Origin: JBBRHH01 sp038222915
Lineage (GTDB): Bacteria; Planctomycetota; Phycisphaerae; Tepidisphaerales; Tepidisphaeraceae
Assembly: GCA_038222915.1 (NCBI GenBank)
Contig: JBBRHH010000045.1
Location: 1 to 18,338, forward strand
Length of the DNA stretch: 18,338 nucleotides
Direction of reading: 5' to 3'
The translations under genes and the position numbers were made by a program. Below the pieces are notes generated by a model. It ran no database searches. It was given only the letters and a program-made list of their open reading frames with translations, and had not been told where the DNA came from. Positions 1 to 7,753 of the stretch are shown here, one piece after another. Each line of letters starts with the position of its first letter. The first letter of the stretch is position 1.

Positions 1-508
1 GGAACGCCTCCTCAAAGTGCGCCAGCAAAAACTTCCGCACCTCATCGGTCGGCGCGATCAGGGTCATCGAATCTTTCCCCGCTTCGTGTGCCAGCGCATC
101 AGGGTGATCGTGAAAGAAGCGCGTCGCCCAGTTTTGATCCGATATGGCCAGGCAGATCTGATCGCCGAGGATCATGACCTGGAAAAATACGTGCCGATGG
201 ACCGGCTCAGCCTCCGTCACATCCAATAGATAATGATCACCCAGTGAAAAAAGGCGGCCGACCAACACTTCTTTTCCAGATCCCAGCCCCTCCAACGCAT
301 AACACGGCCGATCCTCCAGCCGCGCCACAGAAACCGGCTTGTTGTCATTCCTGCGCAGTGCGTTGTCTTTCGATTTGATTTCAATCCACTTTCCAACGAG
401 TGAAGGCTCAAACGTCACATCCTGCTCCCGATAGACAGGATTTTTCGATGCCATGCACCCCGCGCACAGCAACATCGCCGCCATGAAATGGATCACGACC
501 GCCTGCAT
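1..508 (-). CDS. Lipoprotein-like hypothetical protein (C-terminus cut by window edge)
   Basis: An open frame runs on the minus strand from an ATG at 508-506 to the window edge with no stop, giving at least 169 residues. The start is supported by GGGAGG a few bases upstream. The N-terminus (MQAVVIHFMAAMLLCAGC) looks like a lipoprotein signal ending in Cys18. The lipobox is imperfect, with Cys instead of Leu at -3. The mature part has a lipocalin-like opening (LVGKWIEIKSKDN) followed by alternating strands, and the visible end reads LIAPTDEVRKFLLAHFEEAF. I recall that ending from small planctomycete lipoproteins of unknown function, but I cannot name a family. It diverges from the SDR gene across a 93-base region holding a palindrome. 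Function is unknown; the membrane-anchored location is inferred from the signal. Confidence 0.7.
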   Translation of the reverse strand, partial: MQAVVIHFMAAMLLCAGCMASKNPVYREQDVTFEPSLVGKWIEIKSKDNALRRNDNKPVSVARLEDRPCYALEGLGSGKEVLVGRLFSLGDHYLLDVTEAEPVHRHVFFQVMILGDQICLAISDQNWATRFFHDHPDALAHEAGKDSMTLIAPTDEVRKFLLAHFEEAF

Positions 509-554
509 ACGTCCTCCCGGCTGGAGTCCCACCGTGTTTTTACTCTCGCTCGCT

Positions 555-568
555 GACAGTCTACTGTC
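555..568. promoter_or_regulatory. 14-base palindrome, candidate operator between divergent genes
   Basis: The perfect arms GACAGT and ACTGTC are separated by two bases, in the middle of the 93-base divergent spacer between the lipoprotein-like gene and the SDR gene. The palindrome covers the place where a -35 element would sit for the TACAAT box at 585-590. The symmetry is seen directly; an operator role is inferred. Confidence 0.4.
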
Positions 569-584
569 CACCGGCCATCACCGC

Positions 585-590
585 TACAAT
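585..590 (+). promoter_or_regulatory. Candidate -10 box (TACAAT) for the SDR gene
   Basis: TACAAT matches the sigma-70 -10 consensus at five of six bases. It ends 11 bases before the ATG at 602, so transcription would begin almost at the start codon. No good -35 hexamer is seen 16-18 bases upstream; the palindrome at 555-568 lies there instead. Confidence 0.3.
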
Positions 591-601
591 CCCGCCGCAC
601 A

Positions 602-1408
602 ATGGCCTCCGACGATCCACCCATGCCCAAAACCACACTCATCACCGGAGCCTCCACCGGCATCGGCTATGAGTTGGCCAAACTCTTCGCCGCCGACGGC
701 CACAACCTCGTCCTAGTCGCCCGCAACGCCGCCAAACTTCAAACCGCCGCCGACGACTTGCACCGTCAATTCAGCATTACCGCCACGCCCATCGCGAAAG
801 ACCTTTCCTCCCCCGCCGCCGTTACAGAACTCGCCGCCGATCTCCAGAATCGCGATCTCGTCATCGACACCCTCGTGAACAACGCCGGCTTCGGCGCGGC
901 CGGCCCGTTCGTCAAGATCAACACCGATGCCCAGCTCGACATGCTCCAGGTCAACATCATCTCCCTCGTCCACCTCACCCGACTCCTCCTCCCCGCCATG
1001 ATCCAGCGCAACACCGGCGGCCTCCTCAACATCTCCTCCACCGCCGCCTTCCAGCCCGGCCCCTACATGGCCGTCTACTATGCCTCAAAGGCCTTCGTCC
1101 TCTCCTTCACCGAGGCCCTCGCCGAAGAACTCCGACTCACCAACGTCCACGTCAGCGCCCTCTGCCCCGGCCCGACCCGCACCCAGTTCCAGGACCGCGC
1201 CGGCATCGGCGACTCCGCCCTCTTCAAAGGAAAATTCCTCCGCATCGCCGACGCCGCCAGCGTAGCCAAAGCCGGATACATAGGCCTGCAACGCCGCAAA
1301 CGCATCGTAGTCCCAGGCCTTCTCAACAAAATCAGCACCCAGATCGTACGCGTCGCGCCAAGATCCATAACCGCCAAAATCGCCGCAGCGATCAACCGAT
1401 CCAAGTAG
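602..1408 (+). CDS. SDR family NAD(P)-dependent dehydrogenase
   Basis: A classical short-chain dehydrogenase/reductase of the DltE/YqjQ-like type, 268 residues from this start. The nucleotide-binding motif TGASTGIG lies near residues 15-22. It is followed by NNAG, the catalytic serine strand (NISSTAAF), the catalytic YYASK (YxxxK) and the PGPTRT loop after the active site. It should catalyse reversible NAD(P)-linked oxidation of an alcohol or reduction of a carbonyl in the cytoplasm; the substrate cannot be read from sequence. Neither possible start has a clear ribosome binding site: 602 fits a leaderless transcript from the TACAAT box, while 623 (MPKTTLITGAS) fits the usual short SDR N-terminus. 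The aldehyde dehydrogenase follows after 27 bases, so the two may form an alcohol-to-aldehyde-to-acid pair. Confidence 0.9.
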   Translation: MASDDPPMPKTTLITGASTGIGYELAKLFAADGHNLVLVARNAAKLQTAADDLHRQFSITATPIAKDLSSPAAVTELAADLQNRDLVIDTLVNNAGFGAAGPFVKINTDAQLDMLQVNIISLVHLTRLLLPAMIQRNTGGLLNISSTAAFQPGPYMAVYYASKAFVLSFTEALAEELRLTNVHVSALCPGPTRTQFQDRAGIGDSALFKGKFLRIADAASVAKAGYIGLQRRKRIVVPGLLNKISTQIVRVAPRSITAKIAAAINRSK

Positions 1409-1435
1409 AAACAACCAAGAACCAGGAACTCAAAA

Positions 1436-2881
1436 ATGAAAACCTATACCAACTTCATCGCCGGCCAATGGCTCGCCTCCGCCTCCAACAAAACCTTCAA
1501 AGTCCACAACCCCGCCAAGAGCAGCGAGCTCGTCGCCGAGTTCCAGGCCTCCCAGCTCGCCGACGTCACCAGCGCCGTCGACGCGGCCGCCAAGGCCTTC
1601 GAAAACTGGTCCACCATCCCCGCCCCCATGCGCGGCATGTACCTCGCCAAGGCCGCCGGCATTCTCCGCCGCCGCCGCGACGAGGCCGCCAACCAGCTCA
1701 CCCGCGAGGAAGGCAAACCCATCACCGAAGCCCGCGGCGAAACCGATCGCGCCATCGCACTTCTCGACTTTTACGCGGGCCAGGCCTCCCTCCTCACCGG
1801 CCAAACCGTCCCCTCCACCGTTCCCAACCGCTTCCTCTACACCACGCGTTCCCCCCTCGGCCCCATCGCATTGATCACCCCGTGGAATTTCCCCATCGCC
1901 ATCCCCATCTGGAAGGCCGCCCCCGCCCTCATCTGCGGCAACACCATCGTCTTAAAACCCGCCGAGCAGGCCCCGGCCTCTGCCTGCCTCTTCGCCGAAA
2001 TCCTCGAAGAGGCAGGCCTCCCCAAAGGCGTCTTCAATCTCGTCACCGGCGGCGGCGAAGTCGGCGCGGCCCTCGTCAACGACGCCCGCATCCGCTGCAT
2101 CTCCTTCACCGGCTCGGTGGAAGTCGGCAAAAAAATCATGCAACAGGCCGGCCCGCGCCTCGTCCGCATCGGCCTCGAAATGGGCGGCAAAAATCCCCAC
2201 ATTGTCATGGACGACGCCGATCTCGATCGCGCCGCCGCCGACGTCGTCTACGGCGCATTCTCTGCCGCCGGCCACAAATGCACGGCCGCCAGCCGCGCCA
2301 TCGTCATCGACAAAGTCCACGACGCCTTCGTCGAAAAACTCAAAGCCCGTATCGCCGCCTTCAAGGCCGGCGACACCATGGACCCGCAAACCCAGCTCTG
2401 CCCCCTCCTCGACGAAACCCAGATGAAAAAGACCCTCGAGTACGTCGCCATCGGCCAACAGGAAGGCGCAAAACTCCTCGCCGGCGGCCATCGCCTCACC
2501 GACGCCCCATTCAGCGAAGGCTGGTACGTCTCCCCCGCCCTCTTCACCGAAGTGAAGCCCACCATGCGCATCGCCCAGGAAGAAATCTTCGGCCCCGTCC
2601 TCGCAGTCATCCGCGCCAAGGATCTGAACGAAGCCATCACCATAGCCAACGGCGTAGAGTTCGGCCTCTCCGCCGGCATCTCCACCACCAACCTGAAAAC
2701 CAGCATGGAATTCACCCGCCGCATCGAAGCCGGCGTCATCCACGTAAACAACCCCACCGCCGGCCTCGAACTCCAAGTCCCCTTCGGCGGCCTGAAAAAC
2801 TCCACCAGCGGCTACCGCGAAATGGGCACCGCCGCCATCGACTTCTTCTCCCAGGTGAAGACGGTCTATGTCGACGGATAA
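1436..2881 (+). CDS. NAD(P)-dependent aldehyde dehydrogenase, ketoglutarate/succinate semialdehyde type
   Basis: A full-length (481-residue) member of the aldehyde dehydrogenase superfamily. Visible hallmarks are PWNFP with the oxyanion Asn151, the cofactor-binding KPAE at 174-177, FTGS at 224-227, the general base Glu248 in LEMGGKNP, the nucleophile Cys282 in GHKCTAASR, and EIFGPV from Glu383. The C-terminal pattern (PFGGLKNSTSGYREMG, then DFFSQVKTVYVD) resembles GucD/YcbD-type alpha-ketoglutaric semialdehyde dehydrogenases, which finish non-phosphorylative sugar or sugar-acid breakdown. Succinate semialdehyde dehydrogenase (GabD-like) is the main alternative. AGGA lies eight bases before the ATG. 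It follows the SDR gene by 27 bases on the same strand and is probably co-transcribed. No sugar-acid dehydratase is present in the window to confirm the pathway. Confidence 0.9.
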   Translation: MKTYTNFIAGQWLASASNKTFKVHNPAKSSELVAEFQASQLADVTSAVDAAAKAFENWSTIPAPMRGMYLAKAAGILRRRRDEAANQLTREEGKPITEARGETDRAIALLDFYAGQASLLTGQTVPSTVPNRFLYTTRSPLGPIALITPWNFPIAIPIWKAAPALICGNTIVLKPAEQAPASACLFAEILEEAGLPKGVFNLVTGGGEVGAALVNDARIRCISFTGSVEVGKKIMQQAGPRLVRIGLEMGGKNPHIVMDDADLDRAAADVVYGAFSAAGHKCTAASRAIVIDKVHDAFVEKLKARIAAFKAGDTMDPQTQLCPLLDETQMKKTLEYVAIGQQEGAKLLAGGHRLTDAPFSEGWYVSPALFTEVKPTMRIAQEEIFGPVLAVIRAKDLNEAITIANGVEFGLSAGISTTNLKTSMEFTRRIEAGVIHVNNPTAGLELQVPFGGLKNSTSGYREMGTAAIDFFSQVKTVYVDG

Positions 2882-2894
2882 TGGCAGGTGAAAA

Positions 2895-2931
2895 ATGTTA
2901 GGTATAGCCAAACATTTATATTGACAATATA
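2895..2931. promoter_or_regulatory. Two adjacent AT-rich inverted repeats, candidate operator pair
   Basis: Positions 2917-2931 form a perfect 15-base palindrome (TATATTG, centre A, CAATATA). Directly before it, 2895-2915 is an imperfect 21-base inverted repeat beginning ATGTT and ending AACAT, with seven of ten pairs matching. A TTGACA hexamer (2921-2926) lies inside the second palindrome, but I see no good -10 at the right distance. The symmetry is observed; binding by a regulator is inferred. Confidence 0.4.
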
Positions 2932-3150
2932 CAACATCAAGCTTAAGCTCCAGCATTGCGAACTTCAGCAAGGGGAGCAAAGATGCCATCCACATCATCA
3001 CCATGCGCAAACGTCATCCTGATGGAGCGACAGCGACTGAAGGAACTGGCTACGATTTCACAATCATCGCTCCCAGAGCCCGCAACAACACTGCACTTCC
3101 CGGTCCAGAAATTCGCAGTTTGCATGGAAAAATCCGTGCTCTCAAGCGCG

Positions 3151-3260
3151 GTCGTTTGTGCGTCGGTTATGGTCCGGTTGTGTGCTGGTTATGCGTCGGT
3201 TTATGGTCGGTTATGTGTCGGTTACGTGCTTGTTGTGTGTCGGTTATGTGTCGGTTTTTT
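3151..3260. repeat. Degenerate ~11-base tandem repeat, consensus GTCGGTTATGT
   Basis: About ten imperfect units of 9-14 bases follow one another, most containing GTCGGTT followed by ATG or GTG, ending in GTCGGTTTTTT. The block is rich in G and T on this strand and unlike the C-rich sequence on both sides. Inverted core copies follow: AAAAACCGAC at 3316-3325 and AAAACCGACAC at 3331-3341. The latter is an 11-base perfect match to the complement of 3248-3258. The repeat sits 180 bases before the giant gene. Confidence 0.75.
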
Positions 3261-3438
3261 CACACCCGGCGCCATGGTCGATTCAACGGAACGATTGGCC
3301 ACTTCACGACTTAAGAAAAACCGACCACCCAAAACCGACACGCAACGCGATTTTGCGCACTGTCGACGCTACATTTGCCCAAATCAAAACGCGTTCAACG
3401 CGCGTATTCCAAAGCCTGAACACTCCAGGAAACCGACC

Positions 3439-6400
3439 ATGCGAATCAATACAGCGTTCATCACCGGCCTCATTCTTTTCGTTTCCCAACTAGTCACCGC
3501 CGGACCCTTCCAAGCCCCGGCCGACGGCTTTGCCCATCAGACCATCACCCCCGAAGACATCGACCCCGCCGCTTTCACCCAGTGGACCGACGGCGAAGAA
3601 CAACCCTTCAAAGTCCAGGACGGCGCCAAGCACATCCTCTGGACCACCAAATCCGAACCCAGCTGGGACGGCGTCAAGTTCGGCGAAGGCAAAAAGCCCG
3701 GCGTCCGCCACCTCCGCATCGCCTTCACCCGCGCCGTCCCCGTCGGCTCCGTACTCGCCCGTGCCGGCGGCCAGCTTAGTGTCCTCAAATCCACCGCCGC
3801 CTATCCCGGCAAGATCGACGACGACACCCAGTGGATCCCGGCCACGCGCCTCGTCGATCGGCAGATCAGCACAGGCGAAGCCCGCCAGCCCGACTACGCC
3901 GTTTGGGTGCTTCCCGAAAGCACAACCACCCGCGCCCTCCGCTTCACCCACACCGCCGAGCTCACCGACCGCGAATATCACGGCTGGTTGGGCAGCGCCT
4001 ACATCCTCGCCCCGCGCGTCGCCAATCTCGCTCCGTTCGCAATCGTCAACACGACTTCCAATGCCGACAAGGCCGACCGCATCAACAACAACTCCGACGA
4101 CATCACCTGGGCCGCGTGGGAAAATGGCAAGGACGGCGCTGAGCAGGCAGTCTCCCCAGAGCATCCAGAATACATCACCCTCGTCTGGCCAAACGACGTC
4201 ACCCTCACCGGCATCAACGCCCTCTGGGCCGGCTTCTCCGCCGGCGAAATCCAGAGCTTCACCGGCCCCGCCACGGAACAACCCAAACAGGCCGCCGACA
4301 AAGACTGGCAAACCGCCAAGTCCTTCGAAGGCCTTGAAAATCAGTATCCGCGCGGCCTCGGCGTCAACTGGATCGACTTCGGCAAACCCATCAAAACCCG
4401 CGCCCTCCGTCTCCGCGTCACCAAAGTCTCCACCGAAGGCCATCCCCATCTCAAGGGCAACACGAAAAACGGCAAACGCATCTGGCTGGGCGAGCTCCAG
4501 GCGTTCACGCTCCTCGAAAAAGCGGAGCTTGTCTCCGTCGTCCCACCCCTCTCCCCCACCGCCGACAGCCATCCGCCCATCGCCATCCACTTCAAGCTCG
4601 CCGAACCCGGCACCGTCACGCTGGTAATCGACCGCGCCGACGGCCAGCGCGTCCGCAACCTCGTCAGCGAAAAGCTGTTCCCCGCCGGCGACAACACCGT
4701 CTGGTGGGACGGCCAGGACGATCTGGGCCGCGATCCCGAAGCCGCCCATCACGGCCTCTTCCACATCCCCGGAAAATTCGTCGCGCCCGGTGAATACCAC
4801 GTGCACGGCCTCACCCGAAAGGGCATCGACCTCCGCTTCGAGTTCTCCATCTACAACAGCGGCTACCCCGCCTGGGAAACCGCCGACTCCACCGGCTGCT
4901 GGCTGACAAACCACACGCCCCCCTGCAGCGCCGTCTTCGTCCCCGCGTCGCAGTCGCCTGCCAACAAGCCGATGGTCTATCTCGGCAGCTACGTCGCCGA
5001 AGGCGGCCACGGCCTCGCCTGGGTCGAACTCAGCGGCAAGAAAATCGGCGGCCGAGGCTGGGTCGGCGGCAATTGGACCGGCGCTCAACACCTCGCCCGC
5101 GACGCCTCCAAAGACGCCGATGCCAACACCTACGCCTACGTTGGCTCGGCATGGGAAACTGAACTCCGCCTCACCGCACTCACCAAAAGCGGCGACAAAA
5201 ACGTCGCCAAGTACAGCTTCGCCAACAAGGAAGAAGGCGCGCTCAGCGGCCTCGCCGTCAACAACCAGCTCCTCGTCTGCAGCCTGCCGAAAAAGAAATC
5301 CCTACTTTTCGTCGACGGCCGCGCCGGCAAAGTCCTCGGCGCAGCCGAAATGGAAGACCCACGCGGCCTCGCCTTCGACGCCGAAGGCCGCCTCCTCGTC
5401 CTCTCCGGCAAACGCCTCCTCCGCTACCCCGCTGCCGCGTTGAAAGACTTTGCTCACCTGGGTAATCCCGAAGTCCTCATCGAAGCCCTCGAAGACCCGC
5501 AGCACATCACCCTCGATGCCAAAGGCGATTTCTACATCAGCGACCGTGGCAAAAGCCATCAGGTCAAAGTTTTCGATGCCGCCGGCAAGCCCCTCCACGC
5601 CATCGGCCACGCCGGCGAGCCCAAGGCCGGGCCGTACGACACGCTCCACATGAACAACCCCAACGGGCTCACCATCGACAGCGACGATCATCTCTGGGTC
5701 ACCGAATCCGATTATCAGCCCAAGCGTGTAAGCGTCTGGACGCTCGACGGCCAGCTCGTGAAGGCGTTCTACGGTCCCAGCGAGTACGGCGGCGGCGGCA
5801 CCCTCGATCCGAAAGACAAAACCCTCTTCTACATCCATGCCATGCAGTTCAAGCTCGACTGGGAAAAGGGCACCAACCAGATCGAATCGGTCTTCTACCG
5901 CCCGGGCCCCGATGACCAGGCGTTGCCCGACGGCTACGGATCGACCGGCCAACCTGAAACACCCATCTATTTCAAAGGCCATCGCTATTGGACCAACTGG
6001 AACAACGGCAACCCCACCGGCGGGACGCCCGTCGCCACAATCTGGATCGACCGCAACGGCATCGCGGTGCCGGTGGCGGCAATGGGCCGGGCCAATGACT
6101 GGAAGCTATTGAAGTCGGAAGCGTATTTGTCCAAATGGCCCAAGGACGCGGATGCGAAGGGCGACGTTTGGAAGAATCAGGCGATGTTCATCTGGTCCGA
6201 CACCAACGGCGATGGCCACGCCCAGCCCGACGAAGTCACCATCGCAAGAGCCTCAGTCGGCGGCATCACCGTTATGGACGATCTCGCCTTCGTCGCCTCG
6301 CGCATCAACGACAAGGCCACCCGCTTCGCCCCGACCAAGCTCACCGACGCCGGCGTCCCGATCTACTCCATGGAAGGCGAAGTGCTCGTCGAGGGCTCCC

Positions 6401-7740
6401 AATCGCCCACAAGCTCCGGCGGCGATCAGGCCCTCGTCACCCCTGATGGCTGGACCCTCCTCTCCATCGCACCCAAACCGTTCGCGCCACAATCGCTGGG
6501 CGGCGCATACTGCGGCGTTCCCAAATGGTCGTACGCCAGCAACTGGCCGGGCCTGCACGCCTCGCACGAATCTCCCGCCCCGAGCGAAACCGGCCAGGTC
6601 ATCGGCACCACCCGCATCCTCGGCAACGTCGTCACGCCCCGTGCTGGCGACGCCGGCCCCCTCTGGTGCGTCAACGGCAACATGGGAAACATGTACCTCT
6701 TCACCGCCGACGGCCTCTTTGTCGCCGAGCTCTTCCGCGACGTCCGCCAGGGCCGGTCCTGGTCGATGCCCATCGCCCAGCGCAACATGCTCCTCAACGA
6801 AGTCAGTCTCCACGACGAAAACTTTTGGCCATCCATTACCCAGACCCAGGACGGCAAGATCTACGTCGTCGACGGCGGCCGCTCCAGCCTAGTCCGCGTT
6901 GACGGCCTCGAAACCATTAAACGCCTTCCCGAGCAATCCCTCACCCTCACCGAAGGAAATCTCACCGAAGCCCGCGCCTGGATGATTGACAACGAAGCGC
7001 TCCGTCAGAAAACGCGTGGCCAGGAATCACTCACGGTTCAAATCAAACCCACCGCGCCCAGCGTCGACGGCAAGCTTGAAGACTGGGCCGGCGCAAAGTG
7101 GGTCTCGGTCGACAAGCGCGGCGTCGCCGCCAACTTCGACAGCAACTCCAAACCCTACGATGTCTCCGCCGCCGCCATCGTCAGCGGCGACAAGCTCTAC
7201 ATCGCCTGGCGCGGCGCGGGCCCGGACCTCCTGCAAAACTCCGGCGAAACCCCCAACGCCCCCTTCAAGACCGGCGGCGGCCTCGACATCATGATCGGCG
7301 CAGACCCCGCCGCCGATCCCGCACGCGACAAACCCGTCCAGGGCGACCAGCGCCTCCTCATCACGAAAGTCAAAAACAAACCCCTCGCCCTTCTCTATCG
7401 CGCCCTCGTGCCGGGCACCAAAGAGCCAGTTAAATTCTCCTCCCCCTGGCGCACCATCACCCTCGACGCCGTCGAAGACATCACCGATAAAATCGAGCTC
7501 GCCGGCCAGGAAGGCAACTACGAAGTTGCTATCCCACTCGCCGCCATTGGCCTGAAGCCCACCGCCGCCACGCGCATCCGGGGCGACCTCGGCCTCCTGC
7601 GCGGCAACGGCTTCCAAACCCTGCAGCGCGTCTACTGGAGCAATAAGGCCACCGGCATTACCGCCGATGTGCCCAGCGAAGCGGAACTGACGCCAAAACT
7701 ATGGGGAACGTGGACCTTTGAAGAGACACCCGCGAAATGA
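3439..7740 (+). CDS. Giant secreted multidomain protein: jelly-roll-like pair, FlgD-Ig-like, beta-propeller, EF-hand-like loop, CBM9-like C-terminus
   Basis: A protein of 1433 residues. The start at 3439 gives a clean Sec signal peptide (MRINTAFITGLILFVSQLVTA, about 21 residues), and AGGA lies eight bases upstream. Two jelly-roll-like, carbohydrate-binding-type segments appear related: TRALR at 164 and at 320, each followed by WLG (183 and 349). Around 385-473 is a FlgD-Ig-like domain (GTVTLVIDRADGQRVRNL). NHL/beta-propeller blades follow, for example DPRGLAFDAEGRLLVL near 640, DPQHITLDAKGDFYISD near 685 and NPNGLTIDSDDHLWVTE near 740. DTNGDGHAQPDE at 921-932 is an EF-hand-like calcium loop. 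From about 1195 the sequence resembles a CBM9/DOMON-like domain (PSVDGKLEDWAGAKWV). No catalytic site is recognised. A role in binding glycans or surfaces outside the cytoplasm is inferred. It converges on the PHP hydrolase gene with a 13-base gap and no visible terminator. Confidence 0.85.
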   Translation: MRINTAFITGLILFVSQLVTAGPFQAPADGFAHQTITPEDIDPAAFTQWTDGEEQPFKVQDGAKHILWTTKSEPSWDGVKFGEGKKPGVRHLRIAFTRAVPVGSVLARAGGQLSVLKSTAAYPGKIDDDTQWIPATRLVDRQISTGEARQPDYAVWVLPESTTTRALRFTHTAELTDREYHGWLGSAYILAPRVANLAPFAIVNTTSNADKADRINNNSDDITWAAWENGKDGAEQAVSPEHPEYITLVWPNDVTLTGINALWAGFSAGEIQSFTGPATEQPKQAADKDWQTAKSFEGLENQYPRGLGVNWIDFGKPIKTRALRLRVTKVSTEGHPHLKGNTKNGKRIWLGELQAFTLLEKAELVSVVPPLSPTADSHPPIAIHFKLAEPGTVTLVIDRADGQRVRNLVSEKLFPAGDNTVWWDGQDDLGRDPEAAHHGLFHIPGKFVAPGEYHVHGLTRKGIDLRFEFSIYNSGYPAWETADSTGCWLTNHTPPCSAVFVPASQSPANKPMVYLGSYVAEGGHGLAWVELSGKKIGGRGWVGGNWTGAQHLARDASKDADANTYAYVGSAWETELRLTALTKSGDKNVAKYSFANKEEGALSGLAVNNQLLVCSLPKKKSLLFVDGRAGKVLGAAEMEDPRGLAFDAEGRLLVLSGKRLLRYPAAALKDFAHLGNPEVLIEALEDPQHITLDAKGDFYISDRGKSHQVKVFDAAGKPLHAIGHAGEPKAGPYDTLHMNNPNGLTIDSDDHLWVTESDYQPKRVSVWTLDGQLVKAFYGPSEYGGGGTLDPKDKTLFYIHAMQFKLDWEKGTNQIESVFYRPGPDDQALPDGYGSTGQPETPIYFKGHRYWTNWNNGNPTGGTPVATIWIDRNGIAVPVAAMGRANDWKLLKSEAYLSKWPKDADAKGDVWKNQAMFIWSDTNGDGHAQPDEVTIARASVGGITVMDDLAFVASRINDKATRFAPTKLTDAGVPIYSMEGEVLVEGSQSPTSSGGDQALVTPDGWTLLSIAPKPFAPQSLGGAYCGVPKWSYASNWPGLHASHESPAPSETGQVIGTTRILGNVVTPRAGDAGPLWCVNGNMGNMYLFTADGLFVAELFRDVRQGRSWSMPIAQRNMLLNEVSLHDENFWPSITQTQDGKIYVVDGGRSSLVRVDGLETIKRLPEQSLTLTEGNLTEARAWMIDNEALRQKTRGQESLTVQIKPTAPSVDGKLEDWAGAKWVSVDKRGVAANFDSNSKPYDVSAAAIVSGDKLYIAWRGAGPDLLQNSGETPNAPFKTGGGLDIMIGADPAADPARDKPVQGDQRLLITKVKNKPLALLYRALVPGTKEPVKFSSPWRTITLDAVEDITDKIELAGQEGNYEVAIPLAAIGLKPTAATRIRGDLGLLRGNGFQTLQRVYWSNKATGITADVPSEAELTPKLWGTWTFEETPAK

Positions 7741-7753
7741 TACAACGCCTCCA

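Larger units (their letters stand above)
2882..3438. other. 557-base non-coding region with palindromes and tandem repeat
   Basis: No convincing gene is present here on either strand. The first 60 bases are AT-rich and hold two adjacent inverted repeats. The middle (about 2945-3150) has no recognisable features; a 60-codon minus-strand frame at 2943-3125 has no family signature. Positions 3151-3260 carry a degenerate tandem repeat, with two inverted copies of its core at 3316-3341. A small inverted repeat (ACGCG at 3389-3393, CGCGT at 3401-3405) lies just before the giant gene. The giant gene's frame stays open upstream through this region, but the signal peptide and ribosome binding site place its start at 3439. 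Confidence 0.6.

Noticed and set aside
1413..1426. Heptamer repeat (AACCARG) before the aldehyde dehydrogenase start
   Set aside because: Only two clear units are present, which is too few to separate from chance, although the second supplies the ribosome binding site.
1468..2901. A 477-codon plus-strand frame inside the aldehyde dehydrogenase gene, and a 352-codon minus-strand frame at 1952-3010
   Set aside because: Extreme Arg/His or Gly/Asp/Val composition and no motifs; the aldehyde dehydrogenase frame has every catalytic residue.
2943..3125. Small 60-residue minus-strand gene
   Set aside because: No ribosome binding site that I can support, no family match, and coding bias unlike neighbouring genes.
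3151..3260. CRISPR array
   Set aside because: Units are about 11 bases, degenerate and contiguous, with no spacers and no cas genes.
2956..3438. Upstream extension of the giant protein, adding 161 residues
   Set aside because: It would bury the signal peptide and translate the tandem repeat into a Cys/Val/Tyr-rich stretch. The start at 3439 has AGGA and a normal secretion signal.
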